From positions 558,001 to 622,000 of the forward strand of contig NZ_CP030104.1 in the NCBI RefSeq assembly GCF_003269425.1: a DNA stretch of 64,000 nucleotides, read 5' to 3'. This document shows positions 53,567 through 64,000 of the stretch, one piece after another. Within the stretch, counting starts at the first letter, position 1, and each line of letters begins with the position of its first letter. A program made the position numbers and the translations under genes. Below the pieces are notes generated by a model. That model ran no database searches and was not told where the DNA came from. It saw only the letters and a list, made by a program, of their open reading frames with translations. The DNA is from Flagellimonas maritima. Its GTDB lineage: Bacteria; Bacteroidota; Bacteroidia; Flavobacteriales; Flavobacteriaceae.

Positions 53567-56530
53567 TTATTCGTCCGCTCCCGCTATTTTCTTTTTCAAT
53601 GCATCGAACATAATGGGTGTTGCGATAAATACCGAGGAGTACGTACCTACAAGCACACCAACAATCATGGCAAACATAAACCCTCTTAAACTTTCTCCGC
53701 CAAAAATAAAGATAGCCAATAATACGATTAACGTGGTCAAGGAGGTATTCAACGTACGACTCAAGGTACTGTTCAAGGCCTGATTTATATTTTGACCATT
53801 GTTCCAGCCCTTTAAGTTTACAATTTCACGAATACGGTCAAAAACGACCACCGTATCATTTAATGAGTAACCGATTACGGTAAGGATAGCTGCAATAAAG
53901 GCTTGGTCAATTTCCATATTGAATGGCATAATGCTTCCTGTTAGGGAAAATATTCCCAACACAATCATTACATCATGAAATACGGCAATAACGGCACCTA
54001 AAGAGAATTGCCATTTTCTAAAACGCAATAGAATGTATAAAAACACTACAGCCAAAGAACCGATAATGGCTAAAAATGCATTGTTCTTAATATCATCCGC
54101 TATAGTAGGTCCAACTTTTACGGACTGTAAGATACCAATGGATTTTTCAGAAGCCCCTACGGTAAAATCTTCAAAAGAAGTTCCATCCGGTAGATATCTC
54201 TGTAGTGAGGTATATAATTTGTTCTGTATTTCTGAATCTACCTCTATTCCTTCTACTTCAACTTTATAAGGTGTAGTGACCTTAATCTGATTGGCTTCTC
54301 CAAAAGTCTTCACATTGGTTCCACTTCCGAAAACAGTATTCAACTCTGAAGCAATTTCAGAAGGATTCACTGCTTTTTCAAAACGAATCTGGTATGAACG
54401 CCCCCCAACAAAATCAACTCCCTGCTGCAATCCTGTTGTCACCAACGAGAAAACACCAATGCCTACCAAAATAAACGAAACCACGTAAGCAATCTTACGC
54501 TTGCCCAAGAATTTAATGTTCATGTTCTTGAACAAATTCTTGGTGATTGCTGTAGAGAAATCCAAGCTCCTCCCTTTTTTCGCCACATACCAGTCTACCA
54601 ATAAACGTGTGATAAATATGGCTGTAAATAATGAGGTCACGATACCTATCAATAAGGTAGTTGCAAATCCTTTTATAGGACCAGAACCAAAAACGAACAA
54701 TATTATCGCTGTAAGACCTGTTGTGATATTGGCATCCAAGATAGAGGAGAGTGCATTGCTGAAACCATCTGCAACTGCTTGCGTTTTCCCCTTTCCGCGT
54801 GCCAACTCTTCCTTAATCCTCTCAAAAATAAGAACGTTGGCATCTACAGACATACCAATTGTCAAAACAATACCTGCAATACCCGGCAACGTCAATACAG
54901 CTCCTAAGCTCGTAAGCACCCCAAAAATCAAAAGGATGTTTAGAATCAATGCAATATCTGCAAAAATCCCGGCTTTTCCGTAATAGAAAATCATCCAGAC
55001 CAATACAAAACACATGGCAATCAAGAACGACATAAAGCCGCTATCGATGGCCTCTTGCCCCAAAGAAGGTCCAACAACTTCAGATTGAATAATCTCTGCC
55101 GATGCCGGTAATTTACCGGCTCGGAGTACATTGGCGATATCTTTGGTTTCGTTTACGGTAAAAGTTCCAGTAATTTCTGAACGTCCGCCAGATATTGGGC
55201 CCGTGGAAACCCCTGGGGCCGTGTACACCTTATTATCAAGAACGATTGCTATACCGGTTTGATTGTTGAATGCATCACCGGTCAATTTTTCCCATTCTTT
55301 TGCACCACGGGTATTCATCGTCATGCTCACTGCTGGCTTATTGAACTGATCAAAGGTGTCCTGCGCATCGGAAACTACGTCACCACTTATTCTTGGTGTA
55401 TTGTCCCTATTGGATTTTAATGCATAAAGCTCTACAAGTTCAGAATCTTTTGTTGGTCTTTCCCAAAGAAATTTTGTAAACTGTACATCGTTAGGTAAAA
55501 GTCTTTTAATTTGTGGCATTCTAAGATATTTCCCAACCTCAGCGGTATCGGCAATCTGCACTCTGGCAATTGCATGACCACCTGGACTGGCAGGAATCAA
55601 TTTCCCCAATAAGGGATTTGCCTGTGCCGTCAGGTCTAACGAATCTTGTGCAACATCAGATAAAAGTGAGTCTATTTCAGATTCGGGCTTGGAAATTTCT
55701 TCTTCGGCCTCAACAGGCTCCAATATCTCCTTGAGCCTTTCATTGGCGTTTACGAAAAAAGTACCCAAGCTTTGATTGCTCTGCGAGTAAGTTTCCCAAA
55801 ATTCCAATTGTGCCGTGCTTGAGAGTAGTTCCTGTGCCCTACCAATATCTCTCGCTCCCGGCAATTCAACTAGAATACGACCTGAGTTTCCTTCTCGCTG
55901 GATGTTTGGCTGGGTAACCCCAAAACCATCAATACGTTCGCGAAGCACCTCAAAAGCGGAAACAATGGATTCGTCAATTTTTGTTCTGATGATTGGTTTT
56001 ACTTGATCATCAGACATTTGAAAGTTTACGACATCACTTAGGCCCTTATTGGCAAAAATGTCCGGTGATGCCAGTTTGGTATCACCTTTTATATTATCAA
56101 AAGCTTCAAAGAACAATTCCAAATAGGTATCATCACTATTTTTGGAAGCATTGTCCGCATCCGCCAATGCTTTATTAAAAACTGGATTTTTGGTATTATT
56201 TGCCAGTCCCTTTAAAATATCCTTTACAGAAATCTGCAAGGTCACATTGATTCCTCCTTTAAGGTCCAATCCCTTGTTCAATTCTTTTTTCTTGGCATCG
56301 TCATAACTGGTATATCCTAAAACGGGATTGCTACCAATGGAATCCAAATATGATGCTTCTAAAGCCTCACGCTTTGCTACATAATCTTCTTCAGCTTCCG
56401 AAATTTCATTTACAGCATAGTTTTCAGCATCCTTTTCTAGCTTACTGGCTATAAATGTGAAGGAAAGCTGATAAATACTTACCAAACCAAAAAGGAGCGC
56501 GAAAAGCTTTATAAGTCCTTTGTTCTGCAT
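53567..56530 (-). CDS. secDF: Fused protein translocase subunit SecDF
   Basis: A 987-residue fusion of SecD and SecF, usual in Bacteroidota. N-terminal helix, then the large periplasmic domain with GLDLKGGINVTLQISV and VLRERIDGFGVTQPNIQREG; six helices of the SecD half including GIVLTIGMSVDANVLIFERI; the SecF half begins about residue 690-700 with LQQGVDFVGGRSYQIRF and contains TVIGYSLNDTVVVFDRIRE. It uses the proton gradient to pull proteins through SecYEG. Residues about 270-310 are an acidic, low-complexity insert (EPVEAEEEISKPESEI). mdh lies 141 bases upstream on the same strand. Confidence 0.97.
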   Translation of the reverse strand: MQNKGLIKLFALLFGLVSIYQLSFTFIASKLEKDAENYAVNEISEAEEDYVAKREALEASYLDSIGSNPVLGYTSYDDAKKKELNKGLDLKGGINVTLQISVKDILKGLANNTKNPVFNKALADADNASKNSDDTYLELFFEAFDNIKGDTKLASPDIFANKGLSDVVNFQMSDDQVKPIIRTKIDESIVSAFEVLRERIDGFGVTQPNIQREGNSGRILVELPGARDIGRAQELLSSTAQLEFWETYSQSNQSLGTFFVNANERLKEILEPVEAEEEISKPESEIDSLLSDVAQDSLDLTAQANPLLGKLIPASPGGHAIARVQIADTAEVGKYLRMPQIKRLLPNDVQFTKFLWERPTKDSELVELYALKSNRDNTPRISGDVVSDAQDTFDQFNKPAVSMTMNTRGAKEWEKLTGDAFNNQTGIAIVLDNKVYTAPGVSTGPISGGRSEITGTFTVNETKDIANVLRAGKLPASAEIIQSEVVGPSLGQEAIDSGFMSFLIAMCFVLVWMIFYYGKAGIFADIALILNILLIFGVLTSLGAVLTLPGIAGIVLTIGMSVDANVLIFERIKEELARGKGKTQAVADGFSNALSSILDANITTGLTAIILFVFGSGPIKGFATTLLIGIVTSLFTAIFITRLLVDWYVAKKGRSLDFSTAITKNLFKNMNIKFLGKRKIAYVVSFILVGIGVFSLVTTGLQQGVDFVGGRSYQIRFEKAVNPSEIASELNTVFGSGTNVKTFGEANQIKVTTPYKVEVEGIEVDSEIQNKLYTSLQRYLPDGTSFEDFTVGASEKSIGILQSVKVGPTIADDIKNNAFLAIIGSLAVVFLYILLRFRKWQFSLGAVIAVFHDVMIVLGIFSLTGSIMPFNMEIDQAFIAAILTVIGYSLNDTVVVFDRIREIVNLKGWNNGQNINQALNSTLSRTLNTSLTTLIVLLAIFIFGGESLRGFMFAMIVGVLVGTYSSVFIATPIMFDALKKKIAGADE

Positions 56531-56671
56531 TGATTATTATATTTATGGATGTTTTTCTTAAACAGCGTGCAAATATATCATTTCCAAAAAGATTTGCCAA
56601 TAGATTTTGGGGGAATTGCAAATGGGCAGATTCCTGCCCATTTATATTAAATCCTTTAAATACGTAAAAGT

Positions 56672-57598
56672 TTATACGTCGAGCAGACCGTTGGTTTTTC
56701 CAACACCTTCTGCACTTTCCTTCATCTTTGATTTTTCAGCATCGCTCAATTCAATCTCAACGATTTTCTCTATACCATTTTTTCCCAATAACACGGGTAC
56801 ACCGATGCAAATATCTTTAAGTCCGAACTCACCTTCCAACATGGAGGAACAAGGGAACATTTTCTTTTGATCACATGCAATAGCTTGCACTAAGCTGGAA
56901 ACTGCCGCTCCAGGCGCATACCATGCACTGGTGCCCAAAAGTTTTGTAAGGGTTGCACCTCCCACTTTAGTATCTTCCACTACTTGTTGCATACGGTCTT
57001 TAGATAAAAACTCAGAAACCTTTATACTGTTGCGGGTTGCATGACTTATCAATGGAACCATACCTGTATCGCTATGACCGCCAATGACCATACCATCAAC
57101 ATCTGAAATCGGAGCCTCCAATGCTTCTGCCAATCTATATTTGAATCGAGCACTGTCCAGGGCACCGCCCATTCCAATAATCCTATGTTTTGGGATACCT
57201 GTAGATTTGTGTACCAAGTACGTCATAGTATCCATTGGGTTGCTCACAACAATCAAAATAACATCAGGGGAATGCTCCAGTAGACTTGAGGCCACTGTCT
57301 TTACAATACCTGCATTGATTCCTATAAGTTCTTCCCGCGTCATACCAGGTTTACGTGGAATTCCAGAGGTAATTACAGCAATATTGCTACCTGCAGTTTT
57401 AGAATAATCGCTGGTACTTCCGGTAATTTTGGTATCAAAACCATTTAAAGAAGCGGTCTGCATCAAATCCATTGCCTTGCCTTCAGCATATCCTTCCTTG
57501 ATATCCAGTAAAACAACTTCTGACGCAAAATTTTTCATTGCAATATATTCAGCACAGCTTGCCCCAACTGCTCCTGCTCCAACTACGGTAACTTTCAT
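56672..57598 (-). CDS. mdh: Malate dehydrogenase (lactate-dehydrogenase-like type)
   Basis: ATG 57598 gives 308 residues beginning MKVTVVGAGAVGASCAEYIA; an earlier start would add 13 residues before the dinucleotide fold. The NAD fold is followed by VISNPMDTMTY-type motif (VVSNPMDTMT), the Arg pair for dicarboxylate in GIPRKPGMTREEL, and the catalytic pair Asp/His in MGGALDSARFKYRLAEA and GGHSDTGMVPL. It oxidises malate to oxaloacetate in the TCA cycle. Confidence 0.96.
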   Translation of the reverse strand: MKVTVVGAGAVGASCAEYIAMKNFASEVVLLDIKEGYAEGKAMDLMQTASLNGFDTKITGSTSDYSKTAGSNIAVITSGIPRKPGMTREELIGINAGIVKTVASSLLEHSPDVILIVVSNPMDTMTYLVHKSTGIPKHRIIGMGGALDSARFKYRLAEALEAPISDVDGMVIGGHSDTGMVPLISHATRNSIKVSEFLSKDRMQQVVEDTKVGGATLTKLLGTSAWYAPGAAVSSLVQAIACDQKKMFPCSSMLEGEFGLKDICIGVPVLLGKNGIEKIVEIELSDAEKSKMKESAEGVGKTNGLLDV

Positions 57599-58020
57599 GT
57601 TCTTTGGTTTTAAATTAATGGTATAAAAATACAGCATTTACATCAGAAAAAAACTGACTTTTTACCATTTTAGAACTTGATTGCTTTATTATATTGTTTT
57701 GTCTACCCTAATTGTAGAGGCAGCAATAATAAGATGTTTTGAAATGTACTTTCTGTTTTCTTGGGCACTCGCCTGAAGTATTGACGCTAGGTAAAAAAGT
57801 CAACAAAAAAACTAAACCGTGCTCAATTTAAATGTTAGGTGAAGTAAACTTATGATTACACGGAATTATAATATTGTACTGTTAAAATTGATTTTGTGTT
57901 AATAAAAAACGTAGTTCAACGAATAAATACATATATTTTGAATATGTAAGAAATAGATTACAATAAATACTATCTTTTTGGCGTTATACTAATCCCAATT
58001 CATTATTAACCTACTTATCT
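57599..58020. other. Long AT-rich gap between mdh and a lipoprotein gene
   Basis: A 422-base region between divergent genes. No open frame of note, no tRNA, no strong hairpin. It must contain the mdh promoter (minus) and the promoter of the 58021 gene (plus). A weak symmetry ACATAT...ATATGT occurs near 57930-57950. I see nothing else. Confidence 0.6.
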
Positions 58021-58395
58021 ATGAAAAAGCTTTTTTCATTGTTGTTGATTATATCTATAATCGCAATAAGCAACTGTACCAGTATCCCTGAAAACAACGA
58101 CCCTATTTTGGGAATCTGGGCAATAGGCACCTCAACCATCGATAGCAAAACTGCTGTAGAAAATACGACTCGTGAAGAGTGGATCTTCAATGATGTTTAT
58201 TTAGGAAGGTACCAAAGGTATTCAAATTCCAAGATTACTTTTTATACGGATTTTAGATGGTCCGAAGACGACGGAGTTTATACTATCATTTATTCCGATA
58301 CCGAAATCAATGATGTTACCGTCAACTTGCAAGAAACAAACGATCCCGAAATATTGGCTCTTGATAATGGCGTTGTCTATGCCGTTAGGGAGTAA
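58021..58395 (+). CDS. Small hypothetical lipoprotein, lipocalin-like
   Basis: A 124-residue lipoprotein (LLIISIIAISNCTS lipobox). The mature part is beta-rich and starts with LGIWAIGTST, a G-x-W motif as in lipocalin-like domains, followed by EEWIFNDVYLGRYQRY and FYTDFRWSEDDGVYTIIY. At about 105 mature residues it would be a minimal barrel. I infer ligand binding only from this resemblance. Single gene with a strong terminator. Confidence 0.6.
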   Translation: MKKLFSLLLIISIIAISNCTSIPENNDPILGIWAIGTSTIDSKTAVENTTREEWIFNDVYLGRYQRYSNSKITFYTDFRWSEDDGVYTIIYSDTEINDVTVNLQETNDPEILALDNGVVYAVRE

Positions 58396-58420
58396 ATGAA
58401 AATTCAAATAGAGAAATTTA

Positions 58421-58450
58421 CTAAGGCCCCAAAGTTTTTGGGGCCTTAGT
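58421..58450. terminator. Strong bidirectional terminator
   Basis: A perfect 13-bp stem CTAAGGCCCCAAA (58421-58433) / TTTGGGGCCTTAG (58437-58449) with a 3-base loop, between the convergent lipoprotein and DUF6588 genes. Confidence 0.9.
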
Positions 58451-58461
58451 ATTTAAAGATT

Positions 58462-59475
58462 TTATCTGAATTCAAAATTAATACCAAAGGTCAAAGTATT
58501 AAATTCTGCAATATTATAATCAGCGTTCAACCTGAAAAAACCTAGTTTTAATTTAGTACCAACACTGGCCATAACACCATTTACTTTATTCGTAATTGAA
58601 AAAGGGTCTTCATACGTACTTTGAAAAGGGCCAGACGTTACCACGTAGGTCCCCAGGATATCTGTTTCTGATTTTCCGGTCATATATCCTAAGCCTCCAT
58701 AAAAATTGATAATGGGCATTTTTGTAGAAACCACGGCACTAAAATTCCAAGAATTAAATCTGGTATCTATTCTTTGATTTGCTCCCTCAATAATCTCCGT
58801 ATCCGTAAAATCATATTCACCATTCAACCTCGTATAGCCTATAACACCGGATATGGCTATGGGAAGCACTTTATCTGCAGGTAGATGTTCGGTAAAATCA
58901 TGTTGAATCCCTACCCCAAAAAGGCCGATTTTTACATCGTCAGTATCGATTTTAGGCAAAAATCTTGCTTTTATTTCTGTACCTTTTATTAATCCTACGC
59001 TGGCCTGTATATAGCCCGAAGGCACAAAATTAATATCTTCGGAAGCCAATCCGGATGGTAATTCAAACTCTTCCCTAACAGGAACACCAGGTACCACTTC
59101 TGCTTCAACAAATACGCGAACGCCCTGAATATCACCTAGAGCGGTTGAAACTTCTCTTGAAGTACTTCCATCAACAAATTGGAGGTTTTCATAATCTTCG
59201 GTATTTAAGGTGAAGGCTTTTTTATCGTCCTTGTTCTTAAATCCAGTAATATTTCCGATAATGGAAATCTCAAATCCGCCCAAAGGCTTGGCATCGGCAG
59301 AATTGTACCAACCGTTTGAAATGCTATAGATACCTGCTTCAGATACTGGCGCAAGCCAATCCGAAGTGAATCTTTCGGCATCATTTAGACCTGCTGCCAA
59401 GAGGTCATTAAGGTTGGATTGTGATATTCCAAAAGAAAAACTACATAACATGAGTAAAAGAATGATTCTTTTCAT
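58462..59475 (-). CDS. DUF6588 outer-membrane beta-barrel protein
   Basis: A 337-residue exported protein (signal LLMLCSFSFGISQ) of the family annotated DUF6588. The first 100 residues include LNDAERFTSDWLAPVSEAGI, then repeated beta strands (IKARFLPKIDTDDVKIGLFG, FYGGLGYMTGKSE) ending NTLTFGINFEFR, compatible with a small outer-membrane barrel. Function unknown. It lies just downstream of gyrB on the same strand, beyond gyrB's terminator. Confidence 0.85.
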   Translation of the reverse strand: MKRIILLLMLCSFSFGISQSNLNDLLAAGLNDAERFTSDWLAPVSEAGIYSISNGWYNSADAKPLGGFEISIIGNITGFKNKDDKKAFTLNTEDYENLQFVDGSTSREVSTALGDIQGVRVFVEAEVVPGVPVREEFELPSGLASEDINFVPSGYIQASVGLIKGTEIKARFLPKIDTDDVKIGLFGVGIQHDFTEHLPADKVLPIAISGVIGYTRLNGEYDFTDTEIIEGANQRIDTRFNSWNFSAVVSTKMPIINFYGGLGYMTGKSETDILGTYVVTSGPFQSTYEDPFSITNKVNGVMASVGTKLKLGFFRLNADYNIAEFNTLTFGINFEFR

Positions 59476-59500
59476 TTTGTAAAATTTTTCCTAAAACTAA

Positions 59501-59530
59501 AAAACTCGCCCTGATAAGGCGAGTTTTTGT
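59501..59530. terminator. Terminator downstream of gyrB
   Basis: AAAACTCGCC (59501-59510) pairs with GGCGAGTTTT (59518-59527) with a 7-base loop. It lies 18 bases after the gyrB stop (minus strand), with an A-rich left flank giving a U tail in that direction. Confidence 0.85.
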
Positions 59531-59547
59531 TGTGAAACAAAGGTTAT

Positions 59548-61500
<1,953 letters not shown>

Positions 61501-61525
61501 TTAGCTTTGAAATTTTCAAATCCTA

Positions 61526-61533
61526 CAAATATA
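61526..61533 (-). promoter_or_regulatory. -7-like element upstream of gyrB
   Basis: On the minus strand the sequence reads TATATTTG, an exact TAnnTTTG match, 38 bases before the gyrB start. No TTG at the expected -33 spacing is visible, so this is tentative. Confidence 0.3.
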
Positions 61534-61647
61534 AGCAATACCCTTTGAAATTAGGTGGTTGGGGCATGTTCAACGTTTAAAGTTATCAACAGAAATATGT
61601 GAAAAACAAGGGTTGATTTGATACTCACATTTTATATGTCTTTAATC

Positions 61648-61676
61648 CAAAAAGCCCCTTAAATAAGGGGCTTTTC
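61648..61676. terminator. Terminator of asnB
   Basis: AAAAGCCCCTT (61650-61660) pairs with AAGGGGCTTTT (61665-61675) with a 4-base loop. It lies 60 bases past the asnB stop (minus strand). Confidence 0.8.
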
Positions 61677-61734
61677 CGACTAATTGAAAATGATACAAAA
61701 CAACATCCTCCATCTTCATCTTTTAATTTTTTGT

Positions 61735-63405
61735 TTACTTCGCATAAGCATCTTCATGGACGTTTGCTACAGCCCTCCCGGATGGGTCGTTCATATTTTT
61801 GAACGCTTCGTCCCACTCCAGCGCAATCTTAGTGCTGCATGCTACGGATGGTTCCTGTGGGACACTCGATGCGGCAGCATCTGAAGGGAAATGTCCTTCA
61901 AATATGGAACGATAATAATATTCCTCTTTGGATGTTGGTGTCTGGATGGGAAACTTGAAATGGGCATTTGCCAGCTGTTCGTCACTTATTTCCATTTCTA
62001 CCAAAGATTTTAGGGTATCTATCCAACTATATCCAACACCATCAGAAAACTGTTCTTTTTGTCGCCATACAACACTTTCGGGCAAGTAGGATTCGAAAGC
62101 TTTACGAACTACCCATTTTTCCATACGTTCACCATTAATCATTTTATCCTTTGGGTTGATACGCATGGCTACATCCATAAATTCTTTGTCCAAAAATGGA
62201 ACACGTCCTTCTATTCCCCAAGCTGCCAATGATTTATTGGCCCTGAGACAATCGTACATATGCAGTTTATCCAACTTTCTAACGGTTTCTTCATGAAAAT
62301 CTTTTGGGCTAGGGGCTTTATGAAAGTACAAGTACCCACCAAACAGTTCATCCGCTCCTTCTCCCGATAATACCATCTTTATTCCCATGGATTTAATAAC
62401 CCTGGCCATTAAATACATTGGTGTAGATGCCCTTATCGTGGTGATATCATAGGTTTCAAGGTTGTATATGACATCCTTAATAGCATCCAAACCTTCTTGA
62501 ATGGTAAATTTTATCTCGTGATGGATGGTCCCTATATGATTTGCCACTTTTTGTGCCGCTGCTAAATCCGGGGAACCTTCCAATCCCACTGAAAATGAAT
62601 GTAATTGTGGCCACCAAGCATCTTTCGTGTCGCCTGATTCTATTCGTTTTTGTGAGTATTTTTTTGCTATTGCAGAAGTAACTGAAGAATCCAATCCGCC
62701 GGATAGCAGTACACCATAGGGTACATCGGACATTAGTTGACGATGAACGGCAGCTTCCAGCGCGTCCCTAATTTCACTGATACTGGTCTCATTTTCTTTT
62801 ACTGCTTCGTACTCCATCCAATCCCTGGTATACCACTTTTTAAATTCCCCATCTGAGCTATGTAAATAGTGGCCGGGTGGAAAAAGTTCGATTTTGGAAC
62901 AAATACCCTCCAAGGCTTTTAGCTCTGATGCTACATAAAAGGTTCCATTTTTATCCCAGCCAATGTATAAGGGGATAATTCCCATATGGTCCCTAGCAAT
63001 AAAATATTCATCCTTTTCGCTATCATAGAGTGCAAAACCAAAAATCCCGTTAAGATCATCTAAAAAGTCGGGGCCCTTTTGTTGATAAAGAGCCAAAATC
63101 ACTTCACAATCAGACTGGGTTCTAAACTCATAGTTCCCTTCAAATTGTTTTCTTAACTCCCTATGGTTATAGATTTCCCCATTTGCCGCTAAAACCAGTT
63201 TTCCATCTACACTGAACAATGGCTGCTTTCCAGATGCCGGGTCAACGATTGCCAGTCTTTCATGTGCCAACAAAGTTTTCCCATCAGCATATATTCCGCT
63301 CCAATCCGGACCTCTGTGTCTTACTTTTTTGGACATTTCCAACAATTGGGGTCTCAGCGATTCCGAGCTTTCCTTTATATCAAACGCGCATACTATTCCG
63401 CACAT
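61735..63405 (-). CDS. asnB: Asparagine synthase B (glutamine-hydrolysing)
   Basis: A 556-residue class II enzyme. The N-terminal glutaminase starts MCGIVCAFD with the nucleophile Cys2 and contains RHRGPDWSGIY, AANGEIYNHREL and RTQSDCEVILALY. The synthetase half has the PP-loop GVLLSGGLDSSVTSAIA and VLSGEGADELFGGYLYF. ATP-dependent amidation of aspartate, with ammonia channelled from glutamine. Single gene; the 240-base region upstream is AT-rich and holds no gene. Confidence 0.97.
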   Translation of the reverse strand: MCGIVCAFDIKESSESLRPQLLEMSKKVRHRGPDWSGIYADGKTLLAHERLAIVDPASGKQPLFSVDGKLVLAANGEIYNHRELRKQFEGNYEFRTQSDCEVILALYQQKGPDFLDDLNGIFGFALYDSEKDEYFIARDHMGIIPLYIGWDKNGTFYVASELKALEGICSKIELFPPGHYLHSSDGEFKKWYTRDWMEYEAVKENETSISEIRDALEAAVHRQLMSDVPYGVLLSGGLDSSVTSAIAKKYSQKRIESGDTKDAWWPQLHSFSVGLEGSPDLAAAQKVANHIGTIHHEIKFTIQEGLDAIKDVIYNLETYDITTIRASTPMYLMARVIKSMGIKMVLSGEGADELFGGYLYFHKAPSPKDFHEETVRKLDKLHMYDCLRANKSLAAWGIEGRVPFLDKEFMDVAMRINPKDKMINGERMEKWVVRKAFESYLPESVVWRQKEQFSDGVGYSWIDTLKSLVEMEISDEQLANAHFKFPIQTPTSKEEYYYRSIFEGHFPSDAAASSVPQEPSVACSTKIALEWDEAFKNMNDPSGRAVANVHEDAYAK

Positions 63406-63646
63406 ATTTTTAATTTTTATAACGATTTAGATACAAATATTATCTTATAGTTTCAATAATAAAACAATAAATCTAAAATACGTTTCAATTTTATACTATA
63501 AATATAAATTCAATATAAAATTAAAACACCTTTACTTATTTAAATGCCAATCTCGAACACTTTGTAAGGTTCTCAAATTTTAACGTCTTTTTATAAAAAC
63601 GCCATTCAATTACATCCTAGTTTTGAGGGCAACTAAAAATTTTATC

Positions 63647-64000
63647 ATGAAAAATGTATTCTTAATTACTTTATTAACCGTGTCACTTGTTTTTTCAACA
63701 GAGGCTACAGCACAAAAGTTCAGTGGTTTGGACAAAAGTCCTGCTGATATTGCTTCTTATCCTACAAGCTACAGAGTATCCGACAAAGCCGTTCGTGTCA
63801 TCTATAGCCGTCCCCAATTAAAGGGACGTAGTCTTTCTGAACTTGCCCCTGCAGGTAAAGTTTGGAGAACGGGAGCAAACGAAGCTCCGGAAATTACTTT
63901 TTATAAAGATGCTACCGTTGGCGGTAAAGCTGTAAAAGCTGGAACATATTCTTTATTTACTATTCCTGGAGAAGATGAATGGACCGTGATTTTGAACAGT
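63647..64000 (+). CDS. DUF2911 family exported protein, 3' truncated
   Basis: An open frame from ATG 63647 to the window edge, 118 residues seen. Signal peptide (LLTVSLVFSTEATAQ) then the DUF2911 pattern: VRVIYSRPQLKGRSLSELAP, GKVWRTGANEAPEITFYKD, VGGKAVKAGTYSLFTIPGED and EWTVILNS. The domain is common in Bacteroidota periplasmic proteins of unknown function. Confidence 0.9.
   Translation, partial: MKNVFLITLLTVSLVFSTEATAQKFSGLDKSPADIASYPTSYRVSDKAVRVIYSRPQLKGRSLSELAPAGKVWRTGANEAPEITFYKDATVGGKAVKAGTYSLFTIPGEDEWTVILNS

Overview
The window reads as chromosomal DNA of a member of the Bacteroidota, most likely a marine Flavobacteriaceae. Indications are: AT-rich sequence; two proteins with type IX secretion (T9SS type B, gliding-motility-associated) C-terminal domains; a periplasmic-propeller/triple-Tyr/LuxR regulator; many short-signal lipoproteins with acidic residues after the Cys; a fused SecDF; an archaeal/eukaryotic-type prolyl-tRNA synthetase; Rho with a long disordered insertion; families largely confined to this phylum (DUF4293, BT_3928-like, duplicated DUF1599, DUF3667, DUF6588); and a TAnnTTTG -7-like promoter element before folE. 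No genus can be fixed from sequence alone.

Layout. 1-5.2 kb: the 3' part of a YetA/exo-rhamnogalacturonan-lyase-like gene, a pirin, a DUF5996 gene and an orphan membrane protein. 5.2-23.6 kb: a one-strand beta-1,3/1,6-glucan (laminarin-type) utilisation cluster: membrane-spanning LuxR regulator, a GH-A-clan glycosidase fused to what looks like an outer-membrane beta-barrel, two multi-module glycan-binding lipoproteins, and GH16, GH3, GH17 and GH30 enzymes, a GPH/MFS sugar symporter and a leaderless (cytoplasmic) GH17. 23.6-38.4 kb: housekeeping genes (clpS, prmA, tpiA, folP, diadenylate cyclase, ABC exporter, truA, rho, rpsT). 38.4-46.6 kb: two identical tRNA-Glu genes, proS, a Gly/Trp then Ser/Arg low-complexity lipoprotein, an OmpP1/FadL-like porin and two T9SS substrates. 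46.7-64 kb: folE, cysS, yidD, lgt and neighbours, a half-dead double ABC ATPase, secDF, mdh, gyrB, asnB and the 5' part of a DUF2911 gene.

How the cluster could work: residues after the lipobox Cys are strongly acidic in the two binding proteins and GH16 (as in Bacteroidota surface-export signals) but not in GH17 or GH30, suggesting surface capture and endo-cleavage followed by periplasmic debranching and trimming, inner-membrane import by the symporter and final cytoplasmic cleavage. No SusC/SusD pair is present in the visible cluster. The glycosidase-barrel fusion is the only candidate outer-membrane channel in it and is the most unusual object in the window.
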